64,000 nucleotides of DNA from Candidatus Bacteroides intestinavium (GCA_019118325.1 DWZE01000069.1:1-64000); one strand, 5' to 3'; shown: positions 25,221 through 34,251, counted from the stretch's first letter. Notes: generated by a model from the letters alone, not told the origin. Made by a program: numbers and translations.

Positions 25221-25451
25221 ATGGACAAGTATCAAATTGGTCTGAATGCAGGTAAGATATGGAACCTGCTGGACTCCAACAGAGACAAGCGTGTGTGGGA
25301 TGTCGAAGGGCTGCAACAAGCTTCGGGACTTTCCATACCCGACTTTTATGCAGCTATCGGATGGCTGGCCCGCGAAAGCAAGGTGGACTTCGGCGAGGAC
25401 GGCATCACGCATCATGGCACGGTGGGACTTATTGTAGAGTTCTATCATTAA
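25221..25451 (+). CDS. Winged-helix domain protein (DUF2582-like)
   Basis: A 76-residue protein (GLNAGKIWNLLDSN, VWDVEGLQQASGLSIPDFYA, AIGWLARESKVDF) with the pattern of the small winged-helix family DUF2582. It is probably a DNA-binding or protein-interaction module. It lies 16 nt upstream of the cation antiporter gene, so the two form an operon and it may regulate it. Good ATG and AT-rich upstream region. Confidence 0.82.
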   Translation: MDKYQIGLNAGKIWNLLDSNRDKRVWDVEGLQQASGLSIPDFYAAIGWLARESKVDFGEDGITHHGTVGLIVEFYH

Positions 25452-25467
25452 TCCCCACACGGCGCGC

Positions 25468-26940
25468 ATGAACATTTCATTGGAAATCGGACTGCTGGTG
25501 GGTTCTTTGCTCATCTTCGGCAGCATCCTTATCAGTAAGACGGGATACCGGTTCGGTATCCCGACTTTGTTGATGTTCCTCGTGGCAGGCATGCTGTTCG
25601 GCACCGACGGAGTGGGCATCCAGTTCGACAATGCCACACAGGCCCAGTACATCGGCACCATTGCCTTGAGCATCATCCTCTTCAGCGGAGGCATGGACAC
25701 CAAACTGTCGGACATCCGCCCCGTGGCCCTGCCAGGCATCATGCTGTCAACCGTAGGCGTATTGCTGACCACCACCCTTACCGGACTCTTCATTTACCTC
25801 ATATCGGGCTGGCAACACACCGAAATAGGCTTCAGTCTGCTGGGTTCGTTGCTGTTGGCCGCCACCATGTCGTCCACAGACTCGGCATCGGTATTCAACA
25901 TCCTGCGCACGCAGCGCATTAACCTGCGCCATAATCTGCGCCCCATGCTGGAACTGGAGAGCGGCAGCAACGACCCCATGGCCTACCTGTTGACTATCAT
26001 CCTCATTCAGTGCATCCAGTCGGGCAATCTGGCGGCGGGCGACATCGCCACATCCCTCGTTCTGCAGTTCGCAGTAGGCGGAGCGGCTGGTTTCCTGCTG
26101 GGAAAAGCCGCGGTATGGCTGGTAAACCGTATCAACCTGAAAAACGAGGAACTGTATCCGGTGCTGATGATCAGCTTCGTCTTCATCATCTACTGCGCCA
26201 CCTTCCTGTTGAAAGGCAACGGTTACCTGGCCGTCTACCTGGCGGGCCTGGTCATCGGCAACAGCCGGCTGATACACAAAAAGGAGACAGGAACCTTCCT
26301 GAACGGCGTGACATGGCTGCTTCAAGTGGTGATGTTCCTTGTCCTGGGCCTGCTGGTCAATCCGCACGAAATGCTGGGCGTCACGGTAACGGCCATATTG
26401 GTCAGCTTCTTCATGATGCTGGTGGCCCGCCCTGTCAGCGTATGGCTCAGCCTCCTGCCTTTCGGGCGTAAAATCAGCGGCAAGTCCAAACTGTTTGTCT
26501 CGTGGGTGGGTCTACGCGGAGCGGCCCCCATCCTGTTCGCCACCTATCCAGTGGTAAGCAACGTGCCCGGAGGCGAGCAGATCTTCAACATCGTCTTCTT
26601 TGTCACCCTCATCTCGCTCGTGGCCCAGGGCATGACCCTGCCATGGGCAGCCCGCAAACTGGACCTCTGCGACCCTGTGCCCGAGAAGCCGGACTTCTTC
26701 GGCATTGAATTTCCCGACACGATGGACAGCAGCCTGCATGAAATCCGTTGCACGAAGAAGATGCTGGCCCAAGGCGACCACATCCGCGACATCCACTTTC
26801 CCAAGGGAGTGCTGGTCATGCTGGTGAAACGCGATGACCGTTTCCTGGTGCCCAACGGCGACCTGCAGCTACAGCCGGAAGACATCCTGCTTATCGTGGC
26901 CCAAGACGGGGTGGAACCGCCGTCCTGCGATGCCAAGTAA
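25468..26940 (+). CDS. CPA1-type potassium/proton antiporter (CvrA/NhaP2-like)
   Basis: A 490-residue inner-membrane protein. About 12-13 helices span residues 5-395. SSTDSASVFNIL (about residue 133) and LELESGSNDPMAYLLT (about 154) are the family's ion-path motifs. A cytoplasmic TrkA_C-like domain follows (residues ~420-485: IHFPKGVLVMLVKRDDRFLV, ending in LQPEDILLIVAQ), as in K+/H+ antiporters of the CvrA/NhaP2 group. It would exchange monovalent cations for protons. Cotranscribed with the preceding winged-helix gene; a second small winged-helix gene follows. Confidence 0.9.
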   Translation: MNISLEIGLLVGSLLIFGSILISKTGYRFGIPTLLMFLVAGMLFGTDGVGIQFDNATQAQYIGTIALSIILFSGGMDTKLSDIRPVALPGIMLSTVGVLLTTTLTGLFIYLISGWQHTEIGFSLLGSLLLAATMSSTDSASVFNILRTQRINLRHNLRPMLELESGSNDPMAYLLTIILIQCIQSGNLAAGDIATSLVLQFAVGGAAGFLLGKAAVWLVNRINLKNEELYPVLMISFVFIIYCATFLLKGNGYLAVYLAGLVIGNSRLIHKKETGTFLNGVTWLLQVVMFLVLGLLVNPHEMLGVTVTAILVSFFMMLVARPVSVWLSLLPFGRKISGKSKLFVSWVGLRGAAPILFATYPVVSNVPGGEQIFNIVFFVTLISLVAQGMTLPWAARKLDLCDPVPEKPDFFGIEFPDTMDSSLHEIRCTKKMLAQGDHIRDIHFPKGVLVMLVKRDDRFLVPNGDLQLQPEDILLIVAQDGVEPPSCDAK

Positions 26941-27068
26941 GTTAAAGAAGTGGAAAGAACCGCAAAAGGACAACATAAAAGAGGTTTCAACGCTTGCTTA
27001 TCCGAAATAAATGCGTTACTTTGTAGAGCAAATAACCTAAACCGTTGTATTTAGCAACATTTTGTTTT

Positions 27069-27287
27069 ATGAAGTTCAATATTCAAGCTATTAGAACCAA
27101 CAGCCGAAAGGTGTACGACATTCTGCTCCGTTACACCCGTTGTACTTTCGGCGAGCTCGAGAACCTATGCAACCTGGCCAGCACGGACCTGTGCATGGCA
27201 TTGCTACAGCTTCTGCGGGAAAAGAAGATAGAGCAGGTGAGTGAAAAACAAGGTATTTATTACCGCCTGGCTGTCCTGACCGCCTGA
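27069..27287 (+). CDS. Small winged-helix-like protein
   Basis: A 72-residue protein taken from the ATG at 27069; the ORF track starts at a TTG eight codons earlier, which is less likely. MKFNIQAIRTNSRKVYDIL and FGELENLCNLASTDLCMALL suggest a winged-helix fold similar in size to the protein before the antiporter. Function unknown. A clear terminator follows at 27321-27353. The upstream sequence ttactttg resembles the -7 consensus with one base missing. Confidence 0.6.
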   Translation: MKFNIQAIRTNSRKVYDILLRYTRCTFGELENLCNLASTDLCMALLQLLREKKIEQVSEKQGIYYRLAVLTA

Positions 27288-27320
27288 TGCAGCAGAAGCA
27301 TAGGTAGAAAACAAAATGTG

Positions 27321-27353
27321 AAAGGCTTGCATCCCTCACGGGGCGCAAGCCTT
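27321..27353 (+). terminator. Rho-independent terminator
   Basis: A 10-bp perfect stem aaaggcttgc / gcaagccttt (27321-27330 with 27344-27353), 13-nt loop, followed by cctta. Located 33 nt after the small winged-helix gene. Confidence 0.7.
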
Positions 27354-27423
27354 TCCTTATGTGTGTATTTATCCACTTCCACAGTGCCCGACGACAAATC
27401 CGCATGTGTGTCTGAACAGTTCA

Positions 27424-27570
27424 TTAATCGGGCCATGAAAGGCCACGGGCAGAGATATCTGCGGGCAAGGGCGGGGATATCTGCGGGCAAGGGCGGAGAT
27501 ATCCCCCCGCAATGCCGTGCGATTGACCGCCAGAATAAAGTGCCCATTGACCTTGATTCCGCCAAATGGA
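27424..27570. repeat. Dispersed element with 22-bp GATATC array, copy 3
   Basis: Three 22-bp units (27452, 27474, 27496), for example ggggatatctgcgggcaagg. The flanks are homologous to those of the 9485-9663 element: a catgaaa...ccacgggc segment on the left, and cgattgaccg, ataaagtgc and ttccgccaa on the right. This copy has one unit fewer. Confidence 0.8.
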
Positions 27571-27575
27571 TATTG

Positions 27576-28232
27576 TCAATCTACAAAGCGCACCTTCTCC
27601 GCATTGCGAGGCTTGGCTGCCGGAGTTTCATCCGGGTAGCCGAAGGCAATGCAGTACAACAACTCATAACCCTCGCTGAAATCCAGCTTCTGCAAGTAAG
27701 GAGCGGCCTCCGCCGTTGTCAGCATGAAGCGCACAGGGCTGCCCAGGCAGCACGAGCCGATGCCCATTGACCAAGCGGACAACACCATGTTGCCGCCCAG
27801 CAGGCCACAGTCTATCTGCGACATGTCATAAGATGTGTCACGGGCGATGAACGCCACCGTAGGCGCATTGCGGAACATGTTCTTGAACGAGGGGTCCCCG
27901 GCAACCTTGGGATTGGCTTTCTTGAATATCTCCGTCAGACCGTTGATATACTCGGGATTGTCCACCACGCGAACCTCCCATGACTGCTTGTTCTGTCCAT
28001 TGGGAGCGTTGATACCACAATTCAGAATAATCTGCATCGTGTCGCGATTCACGGCTTGAGGCTTGTACTGGCGGATGCTGCGACGCGTCAGGATGTTCTC
28101 AATCACTACGTCCGACTTGGCGGGAGTCTTTGCGACAGACTCTTCCTGTTGCGCAGACGGGGTGCAACCGCTGATGGCGGCACAAAGACACAGGCCGCCA
28201 AGGATGGTTTTCATTGCTTTCATACGTTTCAA
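27576..28232 (-). CDS. Nitroreductase-family lipoprotein
   Basis: A 218-residue protein with a signal peptide and lipobox (CAAISGC, Cys near residue 23), then an FMN-dependent nitroreductase fold. ILTRRSIRQYKPQAVNRDTM is the phosphate-binding N-terminal motif; NAPNGQNKQSWEV and SAWSMGIGSCCLGSPVRFML are the FMN and core helices. An exported nitroreductase is common in Bacteroidales. The substrate is unknown. A TATCTTTG at 28265-28272 is a plausible -7 element. The gene ends directly beside the repeat element at 27424-27570. Confidence 0.87.
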   Translation of the reverse strand: MKRMKAMKTILGGLCLCAAISGCTPSAQQEESVAKTPAKSDVVIENILTRRSIRQYKPQAVNRDTMQIILNCGINAPNGQNKQSWEVRVVDNPEYINGLTEIFKKANPKVAGDPSFKNMFRNAPTVAFIARDTSYDMSQIDCGLLGGNMVLSAWSMGIGSCCLGSPVRFMLTTAEAAPYLQKLDFSEGYELLYCIAFGYPDETPAAKPRNAEKVRFVD

Positions 28233-28264
28233 GTTTTTGGGGTTATTATTAGCTTGTCAGGGGA

Positions 28265-28272
28265 CAAAGATA
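28265..28272 (-). promoter_or_regulatory. Putative -7 element of the nitroreductase gene
   Basis: The minus strand reads TATCTTTG, 32 nt before the start codon and just downstream of the tRNA gene. Readthrough from the tRNA is also possible. Confidence 0.4.
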
Positions 28273-28280
28273 CGAAAAAG

Positions 28281-28352
28281 TAGTCTCGCCGGGAATCGAA
28301 CCCGGATCTAAAGTTTAGGAAACTTCTATTCTATCCGTTGAACTACAAGACC
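28281..28352 (-). tRNA. tRNA-Arg (anticodon CCU)
   Basis: The minus strand folds as a tRNA: acceptor ggtcttg paired with cgagact, a D arm, anticodon stem gaagt/acttt around the loop ttcctaa (anticodon CCT), then the T arm ccgggttcgattcccgg. It reads AGG codons. CCA is not encoded. A TATCTTTG -7 element lies about 40 nt upstream (28392-28399). Confidence 0.92.
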
Positions 28353-28391
28353 ATTCAACCCCGAAAAAGAGAGGGAACAAGGAATGTGGCC

Positions 28392-28399
28392 GCAAAGAT
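28392..28399 (-). promoter_or_regulatory. Putative -7 element of tRNA-Arg
   Basis: The minus strand reads TATCTTTG, 40 nt upstream of the tRNA 5' end. No obvious -33 TTG. Confidence 0.4.
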
Positions 28400-28523
28400 A
28401 ACACTTTCCACTGATTTTACGAAGAAAAGTTTTGAGAATCCGATTAACTTTCCGAAATTTGTCGGCTGGACACGCGTCCGACACTAAATATAAGAACTAC
28501 ATTAAACATAACACGTTAAGATT

Positions 28524-30374
28524 ATGGCAAACGACATGATGGTCAAAGAACTGGACGAAGTGGTAGTACGGTTCTCGGGCGACTCCGGCGACGGAATGCA
28601 ACTCGCCGGCAACATCTTTTCTACAGTTTCGGCTACGGTGGGAAACGACATCAGCACCTTCCCCGACTATCCGGCAGACATCCGCGCCCCGCAAGGCTCG
28701 CTGACGGGAGTATCGGGCTTCCAGGTGCACATCGGCGCCCGCAAGGTCTATACGCCGGGTGACAAGTGCGACCTGCTGGTGGCCATGAACGCCGCTGCCC
28801 TGAAGACACAGTATAAGTTCGCCAAACCAAACGGGTGCATCATTATCGACACGGACGCCTTCCAGAAGTCGGATTTGGAGAAGGCTGCCTTTGCCACGGA
28901 CGACCCCATTGCCGAACTGGGCATCAAGCAAGAGCTGATCGCCGCCCCCATCACGAAGATGGTGAAGGACTGCCTGGCAGACACGGGCATGGACAACAAG
29001 GCGATGCTGAAGTGCCGCAACATGTTTGTCGTGGGCCTGGTGTGCTGGCTCTTCGACCGCGACCTGACCATCGCCGAGGTCTTCCTGCGCGAAAAGTTCG
29101 CCAAGAAGCCCGAGGTGGCCGAGGCCAACATCAAGGTGATTCATGCCGGATGGGACTACGGACATAACACGCATGCCTCCATAGCCCACTCCACCTGGCG
29201 CATCGAGAGCAAGGAGAAGGTGCCCGGACGCTACATGGACATCACGGGCAACAAGGCCACGGCCTACGGCTTCATCGCCGCCGCCGAAAAAGCCGGGTTG
29301 AAGCTGTTCCTCGGCTCTTATCCCATCACTCCCGCCACGGACGTGCTGCATGAGTTGTCCAAACACAAATCGCTGGGCGTCATGACCGTGCAATGCGAGG
29401 ACGAGATTTCGGGCTGCTCCACCGCCATCGGCGCTTCGTTTGCCGGGGCACTGGCCGTCACGTCCACCTCCGGCCCGGGCGTCTGCCTCAAGTCGGAAGC
29501 TATGAACCTGGCCGTCATCACGGAGTTGCCCCTGGTGGTATTGGACGTGCAGCGCGGCGGCCCTTCCACGGGTTTGCCCACCAAGTCCGAGCAGACGGAC
29601 CTGCTCCAGGCTCTCTTCGGACGCAACGGCGAAAGCCCCATGCCGGTCATTGCCGCTACTTCGCCTACGAATTGTTTTGATGCCGCCTACATGGCCAGCA
29701 AGATTGCCTTAGAGCACATGACGCCCGTCGTGCTGCTGACCGACGGCTATGTGGCCAACGGCTCCGGCTCTTGGCGTCTGCCCAAACTCGCTGAATATCC
29801 GGACATCAAGCCGCCCTACGTGAAGGAAGGCATGGAAGGACACTATGCCCCCTATCTCCGCAATGCCGAGACGGGCGTGCGCTATTGGGCCATCCCCGGA
29901 CAGAAGGGCTTCACCCACATCCTGGGCGGCCTGGAGAAGGACAGCTGGACGGGTGCCATCTCTACTGACCCGGAGAACCACAACCTGATGTGCCGCTTGC
30001 GTGCCGAGAAGGTGGCCAAGATTCCCGTGCCCGACGTCCGGGTGTATGGCTGTGCGGACGATGCCGACCTGCTCATCGTGGGTTTCGGCGGTACGTTCGG
30101 CCACTTGTATTCGGCCATGGACGAGCTGAACAAGGCCGGGCAGAAAGTCGCCCTGGCCCACTTCAGCTATATCAACCCCTTGCCCCGGAACACGGCCGAG
30201 GTGCTGAAGAAGTATCCCAAGGTGGTCGTGGCCGAACAGAACCTGGGCCAGTTTGCCGGCTACCTGCGCATGAAGGTGGACGGCTTCGTGCCCTACCAGT
30301 ACAACGAGGTCAAGGGTCAGCCGTTCGTGGTGAGCGAACTGGTGGCCGCTTTCACCCAAATCATCAACCAATAA
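28524..30374 (+). CDS. korA: 2-oxoacid:ferredoxin oxidoreductase, fused gamma-alpha subunit
   Basis: A 616-residue subunit of 2-oxoglutarate (or a related 2-oxoacid) ferredoxin oxidoreductase, which makes acyl-CoA, CO2 and reduced ferredoxin in the cytosol. Residues ~10-190 are the gamma domain (VVRFSGDSGDGMQLAGNIFS), and ~225-600 the alpha/pyrimidine-binding domain (GSYPITPATDVLHELSKH, TSTSGPGVCLKSEAMN, VQRGGPSTGLPTKSEQTDLL). This gamma-alpha fusion is standard for KorA of Bacteroidetes. The beta subunit follows after 15 nt. Length is normal. Confidence 0.94.
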   Translation: MANDMMVKELDEVVVRFSGDSGDGMQLAGNIFSTVSATVGNDISTFPDYPADIRAPQGSLTGVSGFQVHIGARKVYTPGDKCDLLVAMNAAALKTQYKFAKPNGCIIIDTDAFQKSDLEKAAFATDDPIAELGIKQELIAAPITKMVKDCLADTGMDNKAMLKCRNMFVVGLVCWLFDRDLTIAEVFLREKFAKKPEVAEANIKVIHAGWDYGHNTHASIAHSTWRIESKEKVPGRYMDITGNKATAYGFIAAAEKAGLKLFLGSYPITPATDVLHELSKHKSLGVMTVQCEDEISGCSTAIGASFAGALAVTSTSGPGVCLKSEAMNLAVITELPLVVLDVQRGGPSTGLPTKSEQTDLLQALFGRNGESPMPVIAATSPTNCFDAAYMASKIALEHMTPVVLLTDGYVANGSGSWRLPKLAEYPDIKPPYVKEGMEGHYAPYLRNAETGVRYWAIPGQKGFTHILGGLEKDSWTGAISTDPENHNLMCRLRAEKVAKIPVPDVRVYGCADDADLLIVGFGGTFGHLYSAMDELNKAGQKVALAHFSYINPLPRNTAEVLKKYPKVVVAEQNLGQFAGYLRMKVDGFVPYQYNEVKGQPFVVSELVAAFTQIINQ

Positions 30375-30389
30375 TCAGGAGGACAAATC

Positions 30390-31406
30390 ATGGACAACAA
30401 CAATACTACCTTTACTGCAAAAGATTTTAAGAAAGGACAACCCCGCTGGTGTCCCGGTTGCGGCGACCACTTCTTCCTCGCCTCCCTGCACAAGGCCATG
30501 GCCGAGCTGGGCATCGCCCCGTGGCAGACGGCTGTCATCTCCGGCATCGGCTGCTCCAGCCGCTTGCCATACTACATGAACACCTACGCCATGCAGACCA
30601 TACACGGCCGTGCCGCCGCCATCTCGACGGGTGCCAAGGTGGCCAATCCCGCCCTGACTGTCTGGCAGATTTCGGGCGACGGAGACGGGCTGGCCATCGG
30701 TGGCAACCACTTCATCCACGCCGTGCGGCGCAACATTGACATCAACATGATTTTGCTGAACAACCGCATCTACGGCCTGACCAAGGGACAATATTCGCCC
30801 ACGTCGCCCCGCGGGTTTGTCAGCAAGTCATCGCCTTACGGCACGGTGGAAGACCCCTTCCATCCGGCAGAGCTGTGCTTCGGCGCACGCGGACGCTTCT
30901 TTGCCCGCGCCGTGGCCACGGACGCACAAGGCACGGTGGATATCCTGAAGGCCGCCGCCCGGCACAAGGGCGCCTCGGTGTGCGAAATCCTCCAGAACTG
31001 CGTCATCTTCAACAACGGCACGCACGACTCTGTATATAATAAGGAGGGACGCGCCAAGAACGCCATCTATCTGGAGCACGGCAAACCGATGCTCTTCGGC
31101 GAAAACCACGAATACGGTCTGGCGCAGGAAGGTTTCGGGTTGAAGGTGGTAAAACTTGGCGAAAACGGCATCACCGAGAAGGATATCCTCATCCACGACG
31201 CGCACTGCATGGACAATACCCTGCAACTGAAGCTGGCGTTGATGGAGGGTCCCGACTTCCCCATTGCCCTGGGCGTCATCCGCGATGTGGACGAGCCGAC
31301 CTACGATGAGGCCGTACATGCGCAGATCGAGGAAGTCAGCGCCAAGAAAAGCTACCATAACTTCGAGGAACTGCTGATGACCAACGATACGTGGGAGGTG
31401 AAATAA
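30390..31406 (+). CDS. korB: 2-oxoacid:ferredoxin oxidoreductase, beta subunit
   Basis: A 338-residue thiamine diphosphate-binding subunit, partner of the preceding gene. RWCPGCGDHFFLASLHKAMA near the N-terminus, the ThDP/Mg motif GDGDGLAIGGNHF...NNRIYGLTKGQYSP (about residues 95-135) and the long C-terminal region are as in KorB. No separate ferredoxin domain is seen. The operon is korAB only, and ends before the inverted-repeat copy at 31441. Confidence 0.94.
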   Translation: MDNNNTTFTAKDFKKGQPRWCPGCGDHFFLASLHKAMAELGIAPWQTAVISGIGCSSRLPYYMNTYAMQTIHGRAAAISTGAKVANPALTVWQISGDGDGLAIGGNHFIHAVRRNIDINMILLNNRIYGLTKGQYSPTSPRGFVSKSSPYGTVEDPFHPAELCFGARGRFFARAVATDAQGTVDILKAAARHKGASVCEILQNCVIFNNGTHDSVYNKEGRAKNAIYLEHGKPMLFGENHEYGLAQEGFGLKVVKLGENGITEKDILIHDAHCMDNTLQLKLALMEGPDFPIALGVIRDVDEPTYDEAVHAQIEEVSAKKSYHNFEELLMTNDTWEVK

Positions 31407-31440
31407 TTCCCCTACCCGCCCCGGCAGCGACAATTCATCC

Positions 31441-31514
31441 GTCCACCCCGGGCAGAACGCTCGTCCCGAGGCGGACGGATGCTTCGTCCACTCTGGACAT
31501 GTCACCCGTCCAAC
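31441..31514 (+). repeat. Inverted ~74-bp repeat, left copy, beside the galactofuranose cluster
   Basis: Starts gtccaccccgggc and ends gtcacccgtccaac. It aligns with the reverse complement of 36417-36489 over its full length, with one indel and roughly a quarter of positions different; the outer 29 bp match at 26 positions. The copy is itself partly palindromic (gtccacc/ggcggac words). Confidence 0.75.
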
Positions 31515-31577
31515 CGCAAACGGATATTAACAATTTGAGTAACTTGCATATGTATGTAACAATCATATTCCTTTCCC

Positions 31578-32696
31578 ATGCAGCACAAAGCATACGACTA
31601 CCTCATCATCGGCGCCGGTCTCTTCGGTGCCGTGTTCGCCCATGAAGCCCGCCGGGCCGGAAAACGGTGCCTCGTGGTGGATAAGCGTGCGCACCGCGGC
31701 GGCAACCTCTATTGCGAAGATGTGGATGGCATCCACGTGCATAAGTATGGTGCCCATATCTTTCACACCGACAACAAGGATGTGTGGCAGTACGTCAACC
31801 GGTTCGTCGAGTTCAACCGCTACACCAACTCCCCCGTAGCCCGCTACGGCGACCGCCTGTACAACCTGCCTTTCAACATGAGCACTTTCTATCAGTTGTG
31901 GGGAGTAACCACGCCCGCCGAAGCACAAGCCAAACTCGATGAACAACGAGCGGAATACGCCCTCATCGCCGAACCTGCCAACCTGGAAGAACAAGCTTTG
32001 AAACTCTGCGGACGGGACATCTACGAACGCCTCATCAAGGGATACACCGAAAAGCAATGGGGGCGCGCGGCCACCGAACTGCCCGCCTTCATCATCCGCC
32101 GCCTGCCTTTCCGCTTCACCTTCGACAACAACTACTTCAACGATGCTTACCAAGGCATCCCCATCGGCGGCTACAACCGGCTGATCGATGTCCTGCTGGA
32201 AGGCTCGGAAGTCCGTCTAGACACGGACTATTTCCGGCACAAAGACGAACTGGACGCCCTGGCCGCACGAACACTCTTCACGGGTTGCATTGACGAATTT
32301 TTCAGCTACCGGCTCGGACGTTTGGAGTATCGCAGCCTTCACTTTGAGGAACAGCGGCTATACAACACGGACAACTTCCAAGGCAATGCCGTAGTAAACT
32401 ACACGGAACGTGCCGTGCCTTACACCCGCATCATCGAACACAAACACTTCGAATTCGGCCGCCAGCCGCACACCGTCATCACCTACGAATATCCCGACCG
32501 CTTCGGCCCGGGCAAGGAACCTTACTATCCGGTGAATGACGAACGGAACAGCCGCCTTTATGCCGACTATCGGGAAATGGCCGCCACGTTGCCCAACGTC
32601 CTGTTCGGCGGAAGGCTGGGACAATATACCTATGCCGACATGGACGACACGGTGGCGGCGGCGCTACAGCTTGCACGGGAGATATTCGGACAATAA
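31578..32696 (+). CDS. glf: UDP-galactopyranose mutase
   Basis: A 372-residue flavoenzyme that converts UDP-galactopyranose to UDP-galactofuranose. The FAD-binding motif YLIIGAGLFGAVFAHEARRAG opens the protein. It is followed by VVDKRAHRGGN, the GxHIFHTDNKDVW segment (YGAHIFHTDNKDVWQYVNRF), YTEKQWG, and the Arg-bearing RRLPFRFTFDNNYFND. Length is as expected. It provides the donor for the GT2-type genes that follow, some of which may be galactofuranosyltransferases. The downstream gene has its own promoter (32698-32728). Confidence 0.95.
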   Translation: MQHKAYDYLIIGAGLFGAVFAHEARRAGKRCLVVDKRAHRGGNLYCEDVDGIHVHKYGAHIFHTDNKDVWQYVNRFVEFNRYTNSPVARYGDRLYNLPFNMSTFYQLWGVTTPAEAQAKLDEQRAEYALIAEPANLEEQALKLCGRDIYERLIKGYTEKQWGRAATELPAFIIRRLPFRFTFDNNYFNDAYQGIPIGGYNRLIDVLLEGSEVRLDTDYFRHKDELDALAARTLFTGCIDEFFSYRLGRLEYRSLHFEEQRLYNTDNFQGNAVVNYTERAVPYTRIIEHKHFEFGRQPHTVITYEYPDRFGPGKEPYYPVNDERNSRLYADYREMAATLPNVLFGGRLGQYTYADMDDTVAAALQLAREIFGQ

Positions 32697-32697
32697 C

Positions 32698-32728
32698 TTG
32701 CCTGTTCAGTGAAAAAAGAATACCTTTG
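32698..32728 (+). promoter_or_regulatory. Promoter between glf and the GT gene
   Basis: TTG at 32698-32700 (-33), a 20-bp spacer, then TACCTTTG at 32721-32728 (-7). This is a full match to the Bacteroidetes housekeeping promoter, 28 nt before the start codon of the next gene. Confidence 0.6.
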
Positions 32729-32755
32729 TAGCCATTCATGCATTAGCTATCAACT

Positions 32756-33472
32756 ATGGACAGCCTTCACATCCTTACACCTGTAAAAGATTCAATAGAC
32801 CTGACGCTGGACACCATCCGTGCTATCTGCGGGTCAACCATCACCGTAACCTGCCAATATACGGTGTACAACGACTTCAGCACCGCCGAGAACACCGCCC
32901 GGCTGGAGGAAGCAGCCCGCCAATACGGCTTCCGTCTGGTCAACCTGGCGGACGTGACCGACCACCCCTCGCCCAACTATCTGCTGGTGCTGCAAATGGC
33001 CCAGCAGGAAGCTCTCCGGGCCAATGCCGGCCTGCTCATTGTAGAATCGGACGTGGTGGTAAAACCCGATACCCTGCAAGCCCTTTTCGACGGGGCCGGA
33101 CGGCAAGAGAAATGCGCCATCGCCGCCGCCGTCACGGTGGATGAAACAGGCGCCATCAATTATCCCTACCTCCATGCCAAAGGACACGAGGGTACTGTCT
33201 ACCCCGAACGGAAACATTGCAGCTTCTGCTGCTCCCTGCTGACGCCGGAGTTCCTGCGCGCCTTCGACTTCCGCGAACTGGACGCTTCGAAGAACTGGTT
33301 CGATGTCACCCTATCGCATGAGGCACTGAAGGCCGGATTCCGCAACTACGTCTTCGCCAACCTGCCCGTATGGCACCGCCCGCACGGTAGCCGGCCCTGG
33401 AAACAGCTGAAGTACAAGAATCCCCTGAAGTATTACTGGTTGAAATACACCAAAGGTTTGGACAAAATCTAA
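32756..33472 (+). CDS. GT2-like glycosyltransferase
   Basis: A 238-residue GT-A fold protein: HILTPVKDSIDLTLDTIRAI at the start, YTVYNDFSTAENT nucleotide-binding segment, then LLIVESDVVVKPDTL in place of the DxD (ESDVVV, about residue 98) and later WFDVTLSHEALKAGF. No membrane segments. It probably adds a sugar to a surface glycan in the cytosol; donor and acceptor are unknown. It has its own promoter and is followed after 5 nt by the WaaP-like kinase, suggesting an operon of four genes. Confidence 0.78.
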   Translation: MDSLHILTPVKDSIDLTLDTIRAICGSTITVTCQYTVYNDFSTAENTARLEEAARQYGFRLVNLADVTDHPSPNYLLVLQMAQQEALRANAGLLIVESDVVVKPDTLQALFDGAGRQEKCAIAAAVTVDETGAINYPYLHAKGHEGTVYPERKHCSFCCSLLTPEFLRAFDFRELDASKNWFDVTLSHEALKAGFRNYVFANLPVWHRPHGSRPWKQLKYKNPLKYYWLKYTKGLDKI

Positions 33473-33477
33473 CGCGT

Positions 33478-34251
33478 ATGGGACTGCTTAACCATCGGAC
33501 ACTGGTGCTCCACCCGGACTATACCGAACTGGCGGACTTCCTGCAAAGCCTGCCGGAGCGTTTCGCCCGGGGCGAGGGCACGCTCATTCACAACGGGCGC
33601 AACCAACTGCGGCGCATCACCTGCCAAGGCACGGACTATGTGGCCAAGTCCTTCCGGCGCCCCAACTTCATCAACCGCTTCGTCTACGGCATTTTCCGCC
33701 CGTCCAAGGCCAAGCGTTCGTATGACCACGCAAGGATGTTCCAGGCCATCGGGGTCGGCACCCCCCAGCCGGTGGGCTACCTGAACATCCGCCGGGGACT
33801 GCTGTTCGACCGCAGCTACTACGTCACCCTGGCCTCCACCTGCCCCTACCGCTACGAAGACCTGTTCCATAGGCAATTCGATTATGAGGACGAAGTGCTG
33901 CGGGCCGTCGGCCATGTAACCGCCATCCTGCACAACCACGGTTATGCCCACAAGGATTATGGACGGGCCAATATCCTGTTCGGGCGGACCCCCCAAGGCA
34001 TCCGCCTGGACATCGTGGACCTGAACCGCCTGGCGGTCGGCCCGCTGGACATGAAAGCCGGCTGCAAGAACTTGGAACGCCTGCCCGCCACACCCGCCAT
34101 GCACCGTATTATCGCCACGGAGTATGCCCGTGTCCGCGGTTTCGACCCCGAAGCGTGCTACCGCCTGATGGTGGCCTACCGCAGCACCCAGCCCGGCAAA
34201 GAACCCCAGGAGATTGACGCATTACGAAACTTCAACATCCCCAAGCCATGA
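33478..34251 (+). CDS. WaaP/InaA-like lipopolysaccharide core kinase
   Basis: A 257-residue protein with a kinase-like fold: KSFRRPNFINRFVYG (lysine of the ATP site), the catalytic loop YAHKDYGRANILF (about residues 155-167; H-K-D in place of H-R-D) and the metal site LDIVDLNRLAVG (about 175-186). This is the pattern of lipopolysaccharide kinases that phosphorylate core heptose or Kdo. The next gene begins with ATGA overlap, indicating translational coupling. Inference: it phosphorylates a sugar of the glycan made by this cluster. Confidence 0.82.
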   Translation: MGLLNHRTLVLHPDYTELADFLQSLPERFARGEGTLIHNGRNQLRRITCQGTDYVAKSFRRPNFINRFVYGIFRPSKAKRSYDHARMFQAIGVGTPQPVGYLNIRRGLLFDRSYYVTLASTCPYRYEDLFHRQFDYEDEVLRAVGHVTAILHNHGYAHKDYGRANILFGRTPQGIRLDIVDLNRLAVGPLDMKAGCKNLERLPATPAMHRIIATEYARVRGFDPEACYRLMVAYRSTQPGKEPQEIDALRNFNIPKP

